Shown: piece by piece, positions 25,857 through 34,732 of the stretch
Numbering within the stretch: the stretch's first letter is position 1
How the letters are laid out: each line of letters opens with the position of its first letter
The notes under the pieces: model-generated
What the model was told of the DNA's origin: nothing
Databases searched by the model: none
The model's input: the letters and a program-made list of their open reading frames with translations, nothing else
NCBI RefSeq assembly: GCF_003977665.1
Contig: NZ_RYYV01000016.1
Location: forward strand, 1 to 64,000
DNA: 64,000 bases
From: Dyella choica
GTDB lineage: Bacteria; Pseudomonadota; Gammaproteobacteria; Xanthomonadales; Rhodanobacteraceae
Direction: 5' to 3'
Translations under genes and position numbers: made by a program

Positions 25857-27284
25857 ATGTGTGTAGGCAAGCAGTCAGTAAAGCTCGGTTACCTGTTCGC
25901 CGCGGGTTTGTGTGTTGTAGCGATGTCCGGTTGCACCCCTGGCCCCGCTTACGTGCGGCCTTCGGTGAGCGTTCCGGTCCACTACAAGGAGAGCGCGTCG
26001 CCGCAAGGCTGGGTAACGGCACGGCCAGGTGACGCCGCGGACCGTGGCAACTGGTGGCAAGTGTTTGCCGATCCTGTCCTGGATAAGCTGGAAGCACGCG
26101 TCGATGCAGGCAACCAGACCATCCAGAAGAGCCTGGCCGATATGCGCCAAGCACGCGCGCAGATCGGCGTGGCGCGGTCGTCGTACTTTCCGCAGGTGAC
26201 GGCAGGTGCCGATGCCAACATCAATCACACTTCCAAGGACCTGGTAGGGCATTCGCTGGCCGGGCGCACTGTGCAGGACTATTCGATGGGTGTGACGGCT
26301 ACCTGGGAGCCGGATCTGTTCGATCGTATCGGCCACGCCGTCGATGCCGCCAACGCACGCGCGCAAGCCAGCGAGGCGGATCTCGCCTCGGTCAGCTTGA
26401 GCATGCACGCGGAGTTGGCGCTGGATTATGTGGACCTGCGCCAGATCGATGCGGAAGCCGCCTTGCTGAAACAGCTGGTGGACAACTACGTGCAGGCCAA
26501 GCAGCTGGTGCAGACGCAATTCGACGGCGGCATTGCTTCGGAGTCGGAGCTGCAGCAGGCGCAAACGCAACTGCAGGTGGCCAAGGCGCAGTTGATCGAT
26601 CTGGGCGAAGCGCGTGCGCAACGCGAGCATGCCATCGCGGTGCTGATGGGCGTTGCGCCGACGGATTTCAGCTTGGCTCCGGTCGACCATTCCTTGCCGC
26701 TGCCGGAAATTCCCGCCGGGCTGCCTTCCACCTTGCTGCAGCGTCGTCCCGACATCGCCGCGGCGGAACGCAGGGTTGCCGCCGCGAACGCCGATGTTGG
26801 CGAAGCCACCTCGGCGTTTTTCCCGGATTTGATGCTTTCGGCAACGGGCGGGCTGGAAGCCTCGCACTTCGCGCAATGGGCCATGCTGCCCAGCCGCTTC
26901 TGGGCGATCGGCCCGGCCCTGGTCGGCACCTTGTTCGATGGCGGCCGTCGCCACGCCCAATTGTCCGCGGCCGAAGCACGGCGCGATGCCGCGGCAGCGG
27001 ATTATCGTCAGACTGTGTTGGGCGCGTTCCAGGAAGTGGAGGACAAGCTTGCGTCGCTGCACGTGCTTGCGGATGAAGCGGTAGCCCAGCAACGCGCGGT
27101 GGATGCTTCGTCACGGGCCGCGCAGCTGGCGATGACCCGCTATCAGGACGGCGCCACGGATTATCTGGAAGTAGTCACCACGCAAAGCGTCAATCTGGCG
27201 CAGACGCGTGCGTTGGTGGAGCTGTCACGGCGTCGGTTTGCGGCGGATGTTGGCTTGATCAAGGCGTTGGGCGGGGTGTGGTAA
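25857..27284 (+). CDS. RND efflux outer-membrane lipoprotein (NodT/OprM type)
   Basis: 475 residues from ATG 25857 with GGGGA at 8 bases. The signal peptide ends in the lipobox AMSGC, then TPGPAYVRPSVSVP, the usual opening of NodT-type factors. Two OEP repeats follow (about 65-265 and 270-460), rich in Ala and Gln heptads that form the periplasmic alpha-barrel. Lipid-anchored trimeric channel completing the tripartite pump. A longer frame into the adaptor gene is not supported. Confidence 0.92.
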   Translation: MCVGKQSVKLGYLFAAGLCVVAMSGCTPGPAYVRPSVSVPVHYKESASPQGWVTARPGDAADRGNWWQVFADPVLDKLEARVDAGNQTIQKSLADMRQARAQIGVARSSYFPQVTAGADANINHTSKDLVGHSLAGRTVQDYSMGVTATWEPDLFDRIGHAVDAANARAQASEADLASVSLSMHAELALDYVDLRQIDAEAALLKQLVDNYVQAKQLVQTQFDGGIASESELQQAQTQLQVAKAQLIDLGEARAQREHAIAVLMGVAPTDFSLAPVDHSLPLPEIPAGLPSTLLQRRPDIAAAERRVAAANADVGEATSAFFPDLMLSATGGLEASHFAQWAMLPSRFWAIGPALVGTLFDGGRRHAQLSAAEARRDAAAADYRQTVLGAFQEVEDKLASLHVLADEAVAQQRAVDASSRAAQLAMTRYQDGATDYLEVVTTQSVNLAQTRALVELSRRRFAADVGLIKALGGVW

Positions 27285-27308
27285 GCACCTTCCGGCTTGC
27301 CTGATCAA

Positions 27309-27432
27309 CTCCCTCCCCTACGTGTAGTAGGGGAGGGCTGGGGTGGGGTGAAGCAACCTCGCGTTGAACTCAAACATCGTGGCAAGCTCGTGCAACCCCA
27401 CCCCGACCCTCCCCTGCAAGCAGGGGAGGGAG
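27309..27432 (+). repeat. Family B palindromic repeat, copy B3
   Basis: CTCCCTCCCCTACGTG at the left, GGGGAGGGAG at the right, 124 bases. Lies between the convergent NodT and SDR genes and ends 5 bases before the SDR stop codon. Both hairpins and the long G-rich/C-rich arms are intact. Confidence 0.9.
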
Positions 27433-27436
27433 CTTG

Positions 27437-28408
27437 CTAGAAACGCTCTCCAACCATCTCCTCGCTCTTCGCCCACAGCGCTTTCGCACGCTCGGGGTCC
27501 AGCGCATAAGAGCGTACGCCTCCACGCATCAAGCCCGCGCCTTCCTGGGTCACCCATTCGCCCACGTGGCAATCTTCGCAATAGCGTCCGCCCACGACGT
27601 TCGCATCCGCGACCGCGGCAGCCCAGACCGTGGTGGCGGCTCCCTGCTCGACCGTCTTCCATTGAAAAAGCGGCTGGCCGGCGGCTTTGTTTTGCTCGTT
27701 GACTTCACCGATGCGTTTTTGCAGCGCGGCTTCGTCCATATGGCGCGTCAGCTCGGTCCGGATGCCGCCCGGATGCACGGCTGTCGCACGAATGCCATGC
27801 TGTTTATGACGGCGGTCGAATTCGACGGCAAACAGCACGTTGGCGGTTTTCGAGCGGCCATACGCGCCGAATTCGGTGTACGGCGTGCGTTCGAAGTTGG
27901 GATCGTCCAGGTCCACGTCCGAATAGCGATGGCCGGCCGACGACAGGTTCACCAGGCGGCTGCCGTTTTTCATCAGCGATACGATGCGGTTCACCAGCAC
28001 GAAATGTCCCAGGTGATTGGTGCCGAACTGCAGCTCGAAGCCATCTTCGGTCTTGCCGAACGGGCAGGCCATGATGCCGGCATTGGCAATCACCAGATCG
28101 AATTTTTCGCCCTTGGCCAGCAGCTGATCGGCGCAGCGGCGCACGCTGGCTAGGGAGTTCAGATCCATTTCGATCAGTTCGAGGCCACCCGATCCCTTGG
28201 CATCGGCAAGCACGCTCTGGGTGGCGCCCTTGGCTTTGGCGATGTTGCGCACCGCACCGACGACATGCGCACCGTGGGCTGCCAACGAACGTGCCGTTTC
28301 TACCCCCAGGCCGGCCGAAACGCCGGTGATCAATACCCGCTTGCCGTTCAACTCGACACCTTCGAGCACTTGGTTGGTGGTCGAGGTGGCACTGAATGTC
28401 TTGCTCAT
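27437..28408 (-). CDS. Short-chain dehydrogenase/reductase (retinol-dehydrogenase-like)
   Basis: 323 residues, longer than classical SDRs. The nucleotide motif is TGVSAGLG near residue 28, NAGIMACP near 110, NHLGHF near 132, Ser in LVNLSSAGH and YGRSK (YxxxK) near 185. The pattern LVNLSSAGHRYS...AYGRSKTAN is typical of retinol-dehydrogenase/oxidoreductase-like SDRs. GAGG before the start supports ATG 28408. Divergent from a TetR regulator with two palindromes in the gap, which likely control it. Confidence 0.9.
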   Translation of the reverse strand: MSKTFSATSTTNQVLEGVELNGKRVLITGVSAGLGVETARSLAAHGAHVVGAVRNIAKAKGATQSVLADAKGSGGLELIEMDLNSLASVRRCADQLLAKGEKFDLVIANAGIMACPFGKTEDGFELQFGTNHLGHFVLVNRIVSLMKNGSRLVNLSSAGHRYSDVDLDDPNFERTPYTEFGAYGRSKTANVLFAVEFDRRHKQHGIRATAVHPGGIRTELTRHMDEAALQKRIGEVNEQNKAAGQPLFQWKTVEQGAATTVWAAAVADANVVGGRYCEDCHVGEWVTQEGAGLMRGGVRSYALDPERAKALWAKSEEMVGERF

Positions 28409-28491
28409 GTTTGCCTCACTGTTTGCTGGTCGGCGGGCCGGGTGGCTGCCGCGGTACTTCGGCGTCCGGCTTCGCTATGATGGGCATCTAA

Positions 28492-28533
28492 CCGGAGAGT
28501 CTCTCCGGATATTTTATGCGGAGGATTCCTCCG
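28492..28533. promoter_or_regulatory. Two palindromic operator candidates before a TetR gene
   Basis: Site 1 (28492-28508) is CCGGAGAG-T-CTCTCCGG, a perfect 8-base pair of arms. Site 2 (28519-28533) is CGGAGG-ATT-CCTCCG. Their centres are 26 bases apart, and both share CGGAG. They lie between the TetR start (28551) and the divergent SDR gene. Confidence 0.7.
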
Positions 28534-28550
28534 TTTTTCAAGGGCTGTCC

Positions 28551-29132
28551 ATGGAAGACGAAAAAAAACCTTCAAAAACAATACGGAAGCCTCGCGCGGA
28601 TGCGCAGCGCAATCGCCGCCGGCTGGCCGAGGTGGCCAAAGCTGCGTTTACGGAGCAGGGCGCCGACGTGAGCCTGGACGAGATCGCCCGTCGCGCCGGC
28701 GTCGGCATCGGCACGCTGTACCGGCATTTCCCGACCCGCGACGCCATCCTGGAGGCGATCTATCGCCAGGAGGCCGAGCAACTGGGCGAGGCTGCATCGA
28801 ACCTGCTTGAAAAGACCGAACCGGTCGAAGCCTTGCGAGCGTGGCTGCGCCTGTTCGTCGACTACATCGCGACGAAGAAGCTCATCTTGCCGGCGCTCAA
28901 GGCATCCGCGTGCGATACCTCGGAACTCACGGCGTATTCCTCAGGACAAGTGAGGACTGCATCCCATCTGCTGGTGCAGCGCGCGATCGAAAACGGCGAT
29001 ATCAAACAGGACGTCCATGCGCTGGATCTTCTGTACGCGTTGTACGGATTTGTGAGTGTCGACCAGCAGCCGGATGTCGTGGTCAGGGCGCATCGCCTCA
29101 TCGACATTCTCGTGGCCGGAACGATCAAGTAG
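28551..29132 (+). CDS. TetR/AcrR-family transcriptional regulator
   Basis: 193 residues from ATG 28551; the open frame upstream runs through the operator region and is not coding. The helix-turn-helix is NRRRLAEVAKAAFTEQGADVSLDEIARRAGVGIGTLYRHFPTRDAIL (about 20-67). The C-terminal domain of about 120 residues would bind an inducer. It probably represses itself and the divergent SDR gene through the two CGGAG palindromes. Confidence 0.92.
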   Translation: MEDEKKPSKTIRKPRADAQRNRRRLAEVAKAAFTEQGADVSLDEIARRAGVGIGTLYRHFPTRDAILEAIYRQEAEQLGEAASNLLEKTEPVEALRAWLRLFVDYIATKKLILPALKASACDTSELTAYSSGQVRTASHLLVQRAIENGDIKQDVHALDLLYALYGFVSVDQQPDVVVRAHRLIDILVAGTIK

Positions 29133-29311
29133 CAGCGGCGGCTGCGCTTTGTCTTCCTACGCGCAGGCTTCAATGAGGTAACCCATGATTCACATGGCAT
29201 ACTCCGGATCAGGCGGGGTCTGTCAGCCTTCTCGTGGTGGAAGAACGACAAGGAACGCTTGCGGGGCCACGCACTGAGGCCCCATCCACTAGCCAGGGAA
29301 ACAACCACTCG

Positions 29312-30223
29312 ATGAAACATCCATTCATGGCCGTGCTTGGCACGGCAAGCGTCATTGCGCTCTCTACCGTGCTGGGCGGCTGCAGCGGTAAAAGCGGACC
29401 GGCCGAAGCGTCTTCAACGGCACACGAGCAGCAGTCGGATCAGAACAAGATGCGCCTGGTCGGCGAATTCAAGTTCGTAAGGCACGTGAGCCTTGCCAGC
29501 CCGCCTGCGTCCACCTCCAAGCTGGCCAGGCAGATCGAGCTGACGACCGAAGGCAAATTTTCGCAGCTGGTGACCGTAAGCGACCAGCCAGACGGTGGGC
29601 TGAGCTTGAGCGAAGTTGACCCTGCCAGTACACATATCGATGCTACCGCCACCGAAAAGGGGCAGCTGGATTTGAATGATCCCGGCGGCAATACTTTGGT
29701 CAAAGAGCATGAAGAATCTTCTTTCAGCGGACCGATTACGGAATTTCCCAGTATTTCCATCAAGCGCTCCCTGCTGGGCGCGGGCGATGAAGTATCGATA
29801 CGTCTGGAGGCGGTTCTTGGCGGCAAGGCTTCGACAGTCTCCACTACGTCACAAGGCATGGTGATGAAAAGCGATGAGGCCACCCAAGCCTCCTTGCTCG
29901 ATCCGGAGGCCGGCCAATCCGACAAGCGCAAGTTCGCCCTGGATTTCAATCTGCTGCCCAGTCTGGGGCCGCGTCCGGAGATCGATCCGCATGCTGATCC
30001 CAGTGATGCCGAAAAAACGGTGCACAACCTGGAAATCCAGTCGGCGCAGCGAATGTACGACGGCATCAAGGCGCTTCCGTCGGCATTCAATCTGGGGCTG
30101 GTCACCTCTCCGCAGCGCGACCACTGGGACTATTCGGGCGAGATTTCCAAGCCTGGCAGCGGTGCCGACGGCTCCCAGTGGACCGAAACCCTGCACGTTA
30201 CCCTGAAACTCGAAAAGCCTTGA
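29312..30223 (+). CDS. Putative lipoprotein, unknown function
   Basis: 303 residues from ATG 29312. The signal peptide ends in the lipobox VLGGC, giving a lipid-anchored protein, followed by a Ser/Ala/Gln-rich linker. The body has alternating strands and many Ser, Thr and Asp, with no family I recognise. An upstream ATG (29234) would bury the signal peptide, so it was not used. A strong terminator follows the stop by 16 bases. Confidence 0.6.
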   Translation: MKHPFMAVLGTASVIALSTVLGGCSGKSGPAEASSTAHEQQSDQNKMRLVGEFKFVRHVSLASPPASTSKLARQIELTTEGKFSQLVTVSDQPDGGLSLSEVDPASTHIDATATEKGQLDLNDPGGNTLVKEHEESSFSGPITEFPSISIKRSLLGAGDEVSIRLEAVLGGKASTVSTTSQGMVMKSDEATQASLLDPEAGQSDKRKFALDFNLLPSLGPRPEIDPHADPSDAEKTVHNLEIQSAQRMYDGIKALPSAFNLGLVTSPQRDHWDYSGEISKPGSGADGSQWTETLHVTLKLEKP

Positions 30224-30239
30224 GTTTGACGGCTTGATG

Positions 30240-30275
30240 GCTCGTGCCGTCACGGATTGACGGCACGAGCTTTTT
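30240..30275 (+). terminator. Rho-independent terminator
   Basis: A perfect 13-bp stem (GCTCGTGCCGTCA and its complement) around the loop CGGAT, then five T at 30271-30275. It ends the lipoprotein transcript; the stop codon of the convergent sigma factor gene lies at its right end. Confidence 0.85.
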
Positions 30276-31315
30276 CACAAGCTGGTGGACGTCAACGGCA
30301 AGCCAAACGCTTGAAACAGTTGCGGGCCGGTGGGTTTGACGAACAGCGTGAGCGCCGCAATCCGATCTTCCTCAAGCGTAAGCACATGGATGGAATGCGC
30401 CATCCATGGGGCCTGCGCACCGGCGCGGGAATACGCGGCAAAAGCGGGTTGCCGGTTGGCGGCCGTCGGTATCAGCCGGAAGCTGCCGTAGGCCTTCCAG
30501 GCCCACTCGAAAAATGCGCCGATGGCCTGCCTCCCCGCATACCATTGAGACACCGGCGGCATGGTGTAGTGGGCATCTTCCTTCAGCAGCGCCACGAAGC
30601 TTGCCAGATCCATTCCCTCCCAAGCCTGCACGTAGCGGTGGAGGAGTGCCTGCTGGACTGAAGTCGTGGCAGGTGCAGCGGGTGGCAGCCCTTGGGGAAA
30701 GCGTTTGGCGAGCGTCTCGCGCGCTCGTTGCAAGGCACTGTTGATCGATGCCGTCGAACCGCCAAGCAGAGCTGCCGTTTCCACGGCGGACCAGCCCACG
30801 ACATCGCATAGTAAAAGCGCAGCGCGCTGGCGCGGCGGCAGCTGTTGGATAACGGCAGCAAAAGCAAGCCGTACCACTTCAGCGGAGGCGTAACGCGCTG
30901 CGGGATCCGGCGTGTCATCAACCATACCTTGCAGATTCGAGTCCGGATAAGGCTCCAGCCAGGTAATCTCGGTCGAAGGTTTCCCGTCCGGCATCCGTGT
31001 GCTGGCAGGGGCGCGTTGATCAGGCAGCAGGCGTTGGGCGTTCTTGCGAGCGGCCAGCGCATTGAGGCAGGCGTTCGTGGCGATCTGATACAGCCACGCG
31101 CGTAGCGATCCGCGTCCCTCGAAGCCATCGAAACTTCGCCAGGCGCGCAGAAAGGTCTCCTGCACGAGGTCTTCAGCCTCATGCACGGAGCCCAGCATGC
31201 TGTAGCAGTGCCGTTTGAGTTCCTGACGCAAGGGCTCGGCAAGCTTTTCAAACGCCTGGCTGGTGTACTTCAAGTCGCGCTCTCGTAGTGAGGGTGCTTT
31301 CGTCGGCTCAATCAT
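30275..31315 (-). CDS. ECF sigma factor with C-terminal SnoaL-like domain
   Basis: 346 residues. Region 2 is LKRHCYSMLGSVHEAEDLVQETFLRAWRSFDGF with RAWLYQIATNACLNAL; region 4 is LPPRQRAALLLCDVVGWSAVETAALLGGSTASINSALQRARETL. About 120 extra residues follow (HRYVQAWEGMDLASFVALLKEDAHYTMPP...), an NTF2/SnoaL-like fold typical of the TIGR02960/ECF56-like group, where this domain replaces a membrane anti-sigma factor. It starts inside the stop codon of the SDR gene (ATGA overlap), so both are made together. Confidence 0.9.
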   Translation of the reverse strand: MIEPTKAPSLRERDLKYTSQAFEKLAEPLRQELKRHCYSMLGSVHEAEDLVQETFLRAWRSFDGFEGRGSLRAWLYQIATNACLNALAARKNAQRLLPDQRAPASTRMPDGKPSTEITWLEPYPDSNLQGMVDDTPDPAARYASAEVVRLAFAAVIQQLPPRQRAALLLCDVVGWSAVETAALLGGSTASINSALQRARETLAKRFPQGLPPAAPATTSVQQALLHRYVQAWEGMDLASFVALLKEDAHYTMPPVSQWYAGRQAIGAFFEWAWKAYGSFRLIPTAANRQPAFAAYSRAGAQAPWMAHSIHVLTLEEDRIAALTLFVKPTGPQLFQAFGLPLTSTSL

Positions 31316-32058
31316 GGCACTGCCTCAAGCCCTTTGCCGGAAACGACGAAAGCATTTCCTTTGCAGCGGTGCGGATTCGTCGCCAGCTCGATGACTGCCG
31401 TGGCGACATCGAATGAGCTGGGCGGCGTGTCCATGCCTTGAATGAAATCAGCCGCCGATAACCCTAAGTAACGGGAATAGCCTGCCACTGCATGCTTTCC
31501 CAGTTCGGTGTCCGGCATGATGCGTGGTGCAAGGGCCACGAATCGCAAGCCGAGCCCGAGCCGGTCGGATTCCTTCTGGGCATAGCTGGCCATGAACAGC
31601 TGGGTGCGTTTGGCCCCGGCATACCCGCCTGAAATCGGGGATCCTGCGAGGGCGGCACCGCTGGCGAGCAGGATGACCAGGGTACCTGCGGGCAACGGCT
31701 GCGAGAGGGCCGCCTTGCAGAAGTGAAATGCGATTTTGACGTCGGCCTCCCAATTGACGGCAAACTCCGGCCAGCTCAGTTCGTGCAACGGTGCAACGGG
31801 TGGAAACGCTCCACCACTCAAAACGAGCACATGAGGTGGGAGAATGTCGAACACCCTGGAGGGCGCGCCCTCATCGCTTGCATCGAGCGACAGCATTTGT
31901 GCGCCGCCGACATCCTTGACCAGTTGCCGTAGCGCTTCCTCCTTCCGTGCCACAGCCAATACAGCGGCGCCGTTGCGGATACCGGACTCCACGATCCGTC
32001 GTCCTACACCACCGCTTCCGCCGATCACGACCATGTTCTTGCCTTTCAAGAGGGACAT
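31312..32058 (-). CDS. SDR-family protein translationally coupled to the sigma factor
   Basis: 248 residues. The glycine motif is GGSGGVGRRIVE near residue 13, and the catalytic Tyr and Lys are in SGGYAGAKRTQ near 155. The usual NAG motif is replaced by VLSGGAFPP, so it is a divergent (atypical) SDR. The final ATGA is shared with the sigma gene. The substrate might be the signal the sigma factor senses, but that is only inferred from position. Confidence 0.82.
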   Translation of the reverse strand: MSLLKGKNMVVIGGSGGVGRRIVESGIRNGAAVLAVARKEEALRQLVKDVGGAQMLSLDASDEGAPSRVFDILPPHVLVLSGGAFPPVAPLHELSWPEFAVNWEADVKIAFHFCKAALSQPLPAGTLVILLASGAALAGSPISGGYAGAKRTQLFMASYAQKESDRLGLGLRFVALAPRIMPDTELGKHAVAGYSRYLGLSAADFIQGMDTPPSSFDVATAVIELATNPHRCKGNAFVVSGKGLEAVP

Positions 32059-32301
32059 GCTGTTCTCCTGCTGCTGGGGTAGCCATAAATGCTGTTCTTG
32101 CCTGTATGACCGGCGCGGCAGGCAAAACTCATCGGTAGCAGAGGCAGTTGCTTACAGCAGGGTCTGTCCTGGCGTGCTCAAATCGAGAAGGAAGAGGTAT
32201 ATTCGGCGGTCGCCGACAGCGCACGCCCGCATTCGGACCCGCGCGGGAACTAGTCCGTCAAGACAGCGGTCTGCTGCTGGCCAATAACGGGGAGATTTGA
32301 T

Positions 32302-33180
32302 GTGAAAGTTTCGGCAATAGCCGGTTTGGCCCTGACCCTTGCGGTTGCCTGCAACACCTATGCTGCACCCTCCACTCCAGCAGCAGCCTCGTCCACCGAT
32401 GCCCCGGCAGCACCTGTCGGTGTGATGGACAAGCCCTGTGATGCCTTGCTTCCTCCCCCCGAAACGCCTGCCGGCCCTGCCATTGCGCACCGTCCGTTGC
32501 AACCGCAACCCAGGGCGGCCTTGGCCGCGGCTTCCAAGGCCTGGGAAGACCAGCGGATGAAATTCGATTTCGGCAGTCTGTGCCGCTATCGTGAAGCCAA
32601 TGCGAAGCTGCCGCAGGCCACCTCGCACCGCGTGGTCTTCATGGGCGATTCCATCACGCAAGCCTGGATCGATGCGGATCCGAGCCTGTTCGCCGACGAC
32701 GTGATCGATCGCGGCGTGGCCGGACAAACGACACCGCAGATACTGCTGCGCTTCCGGCAGGACGTGATCGACCTGCATCCGGCCGTGGTGCAAATTCTTG
32801 CGGGTACCAACGATGTCGCCGGCAATACCGGGCCCACTTCCCTCACGGCGATCGAAAACAATCTCCAGAGCATGGTGGAGCTGGCACGCGCGCAGCATAT
32901 CCGCGTCATTCTTGCTTCGATTACGCCGGTCGCGCGGTATCCGTGGCAGCCGTCGGTCCAGCCGGTCGAGACCATCCGCGCGCTCAATGACTGGATGCAG
33001 GCGTATGCCAAACAGAACGGGCTGATCTACGTCGACTACTTCGCTGCGCTGGACGACGGCCGTCGTGGTTTCACGCCCAAGCTGGCGATCGATGGGGTTC
33101 ATCCCAATCCGGACGGTTATGCCGTGATGGGCAAGTTGGCGAGGCAGGCGATCAAGGATGCGCTGTCTTCTCAGCCGTGA
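32302..33180 (+). CDS. SGNH/GDSL hydrolase, secreted
   Basis: 292 residues from GTG 32302 with GGGGAG 8 bases upstream. Signal peptide to about residue 21, then a Pro/Ala-rich region. The four SGNH blocks are visible: RVVFMGDSITQAW (Ser), DRGVAGQTTPQILLRF (Gly), QILAGTNDVAGN (Asn) and DGVHPNPDGYAVM (Asp and His). It is an esterase or lipase-like hydrolase in the periplasm or outside; its substrate cannot be read. Cysteines near residues 8, 43 and 96. Confidence 0.92.
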   Translation: MKVSAIAGLALTLAVACNTYAAPSTPAAASSTDAPAAPVGVMDKPCDALLPPPETPAGPAIAHRPLQPQPRAALAAASKAWEDQRMKFDFGSLCRYREANAKLPQATSHRVVFMGDSITQAWIDADPSLFADDVIDRGVAGQTTPQILLRFRQDVIDLHPAVVQILAGTNDVAGNTGPTSLTAIENNLQSMVELARAQHIRVILASITPVARYPWQPSVQPVETIRALNDWMQAYAKQNGLIYVDYFAALDDGRRGFTPKLAIDGVHPNPDGYAVMGKLARQAIKDALSSQP

Positions 33181-33270
33181 GATGCAAGGGCAAAAACGGC
33201 ACGGCCGTCACTTGGTAACTCGCCGCCGCTGCCCTAAACTCAGCCCTTCATCACTACCAAGGAGGTTTGC

Positions 33271-33582
33271 ATGAAAATCCGGCTCAGCTTTATCGCTCTG
33301 GCGCTGCTGTCCGCATCGTTCGTTGCCCACGCATCCTGCGATGACGTGAAGTCCGGCATCGATGCCAAGATCAAGGCCAATGGGGTGTCGGACTACTCGC
33401 TCGACGTGGTGGCCAAGGATCAGGCGGGCGACGGCAAGGTGGTTGGCCAGTGTGATGGTGGCAGCAAGGCAATCGTGTATACGCGCGGACAGGGTGGCAA
33501 GAGCGCGGGCGCAGCCGATGCGCCCAAGCAGCCGGCAACGGATAGCGCGGCGCCGGCGCCGGCTTCGTCCGCCGGCAAGTAA
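33271..33582 (+). CDS. DUF1161-family periplasmic protein
   Basis: 103 residues with AAGGAGG ahead of ATG 33271. The signal peptide ends in AHA; the mature part ASCDDVKSGIDAKIKANGVSDYSL, VGQCDGGSKAIVYTR holds the two Cys typical of DUF1161, likely joined as a disulfide. The last 30 residues are an Ala/Pro-rich tail (PKQPATDSAAPAPASS). Function unknown. A clear terminator follows. Confidence 0.88.
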   Translation: MKIRLSFIALALLSASFVAHASCDDVKSGIDAKIKANGVSDYSLDVVAKDQAGDGKVVGQCDGGSKAIVYTRGQGGKSAGAADAPKQPATDSAAPAPASSAGK

Positions 33583-33601
33583 GAACAGCAGACCGCTACA
33601 C

Positions 33602-33628
33602 AAAAAGGGCGCCCTGCGCCCTTTTTTT
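33602..33628 (+). terminator. Rho-independent terminator after DUF1161 gene
   Basis: AAAAAGGGCGC (33602-33612), loop CCT, GCGCCCTTTTT (33616-33626) with two further T. Perfect 11-bp arms; symmetrical, so it can work on both strands. Confidence 0.88.
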
Positions 33629-33656
33629 ATGAGGCATTGCTGAGGCTGTTGCAGCG

Positions 33657-33722
33657 GTAGGCTGGGCCGCAAATCCCAGCATCGCGATGCGCGTACACGG
33701 CAGTGCTGGGGTTTGCGAGGAC
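33657..33722. repeat. Family A GTAG repeat, degenerate copy A4
   Basis: The left hairpin is intact (GTAGGCTGGG to AATCCCAGC), but the right half only keeps GTGCTGGGGTTTGCG and lacks the closing CCTAC. It has decayed or been truncated. Confidence 0.6.
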
Positions 33723-33795
33723 GGTAAGCGTCTATCGGCGGTGGCGCGGGCAGCTTCAGTGTGCTGGTTGCAAGAACCGGAAGCAGGCACGACCT

Positions 33796-34215
33796 ATGCA
33801 TGAATCCACGCATCCGTACGTGGGTTTCGCAGGTATTGCCATGACAACGAAGCGCTTTGAAGAACTGGCTTGGGAAGGGTTGTCCTTCTCGTTGTGGCTG
33901 GCTGCGGTGATGCTGAACATGGCTTCGGTGCTGTGGCTGGGCTTTCAGGGGCTGCAGTGGCTGCATGACGGGCATTGGACCAGGCAGCCGCCGGTCATGA
34001 CCTGGATTCACGGCGTTTGCCCAGGGGCCTGCGATTTCATGAACAATCCGCATTCCTGGTACGGAGCCGCCAAGTTGGTCCGTTTCCTCTCCGAGGTACC
34101 CTCTGGTCTGGCGTTGGCGCTGGTCGGCCTCATGCTCGGCGTACTCAGTGTGTCAGTTTCTGACCACCGGTCCCTGGCGCCCAACGTCACCCGGGCAGGC
34201 ACAGGTATCCGCTGA
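33796..34215 (+). CDS. Small membrane protein, unknown function
   Basis: 139 residues from ATG 33796 (ATG 33841 is an equal alternative; both have an AGG about 8 bases upstream). Two clear transmembrane segments: LSFSLWLAAVMLNMASVLWLGF and LVRFLSEVPSGLALALVGLMLGVLSV, with a short loop containing two Cys (GVCPGACDF), a possible metal- or disulfide-forming pair. No family recognised. Followed by repeat A5 after 15 bases. Confidence 0.5.
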   Translation: MHESTHPYVGFAGIAMTTKRFEELAWEGLSFSLWLAAVMLNMASVLWLGFQGLQWLHDGHWTRQPPVMTWIHGVCPGACDFMNNPHSWYGAAKLVRFLSEVPSGLALALVGLMLGVLSVSVSDHRSLAPNVTRAGTGIR

Positions 34216-34230
34216 ACGCTGGATGGAGCG

Positions 34231-34300
34231 CGTAGGCTGAGACGATAATCCCAGCTTTCCACGCGGCATCCCGATGCTGGGATTGCCATCCCAGCCTACG
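34231..34300. repeat. Family A GTAG repeat, copy A5
   Basis: CGTAGGCTGAGACG at the left; GCTGGGATTGCC and CCCAGCCTACG at the right. Both hairpins are recognisable, with a mismatch in the left stem. Lies between two genes on the plus strand. Confidence 0.82.
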
Positions 34301-34344
34301 CGCTTACACTTGCGGCCTACTGACCACCGGCAGGCACGCAGCGC

Positions 34345-34569
34345 ATGAGTTCCGACCAGCACTTCGGCGAGTACCGCGGCATCAAGTTCATGCACGAGTA
34401 CAACGGGGGCGCTGATTCCCGCAGCGGCGTCATCTACTTTCCGGACGATCCCACGCGCCATATCGTGGCCAGCGGCGGCAGCGAGCACTGGGAAGCGGAA
34501 GCGCAAGGCCTGATCGACCATTACTTCCGCGAAATCGACACGGAACCCGACGACGATTCGGAAGCCTGA
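34345..34569 (+). CDS. Conserved-looking small protein, unknown function
   Basis: 74 residues from ATG 34345. Rich in acidic residues at the C-terminus (EIDTEPDDDSEA) and containing the patterned segment GVIYFPDDPTRHIVASGGSEHWEAEAQGLIDHYF. It has no signal peptide or membrane segment and is probably cytoplasmic. I do not know the family. Good composition and a clean frame between two repeats support it as a real gene. Confidence 0.6.
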   Translation: MSSDQHFGEYRGIKFMHEYNGGADSRSGVIYFPDDPTRHIVASGGSEHWEAEAQGLIDHYFREIDTEPDDDSEA

Positions 34570-34732
34570 GCGATCGGTTCAACGCATGACCTATGGCAGG
34601 GATGACGGGAACCGACAATTTTCCCGTAGCATCGTGCACTCACCTGCCATGTTGGCGGGCTGACAATCGCAGCGGCTGGCGCCGATCGACGCGCATGGCG
34701 CAACCCCCGTTCATCGCGATTCCGAGGCAGTC

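Noticed and set aside
29440-30105. A 221-residue minus-strand frame opposite the lipoprotein gene
   Set aside because: The plus strand has a signal peptide, lipobox and terminator; the minus frame has none.
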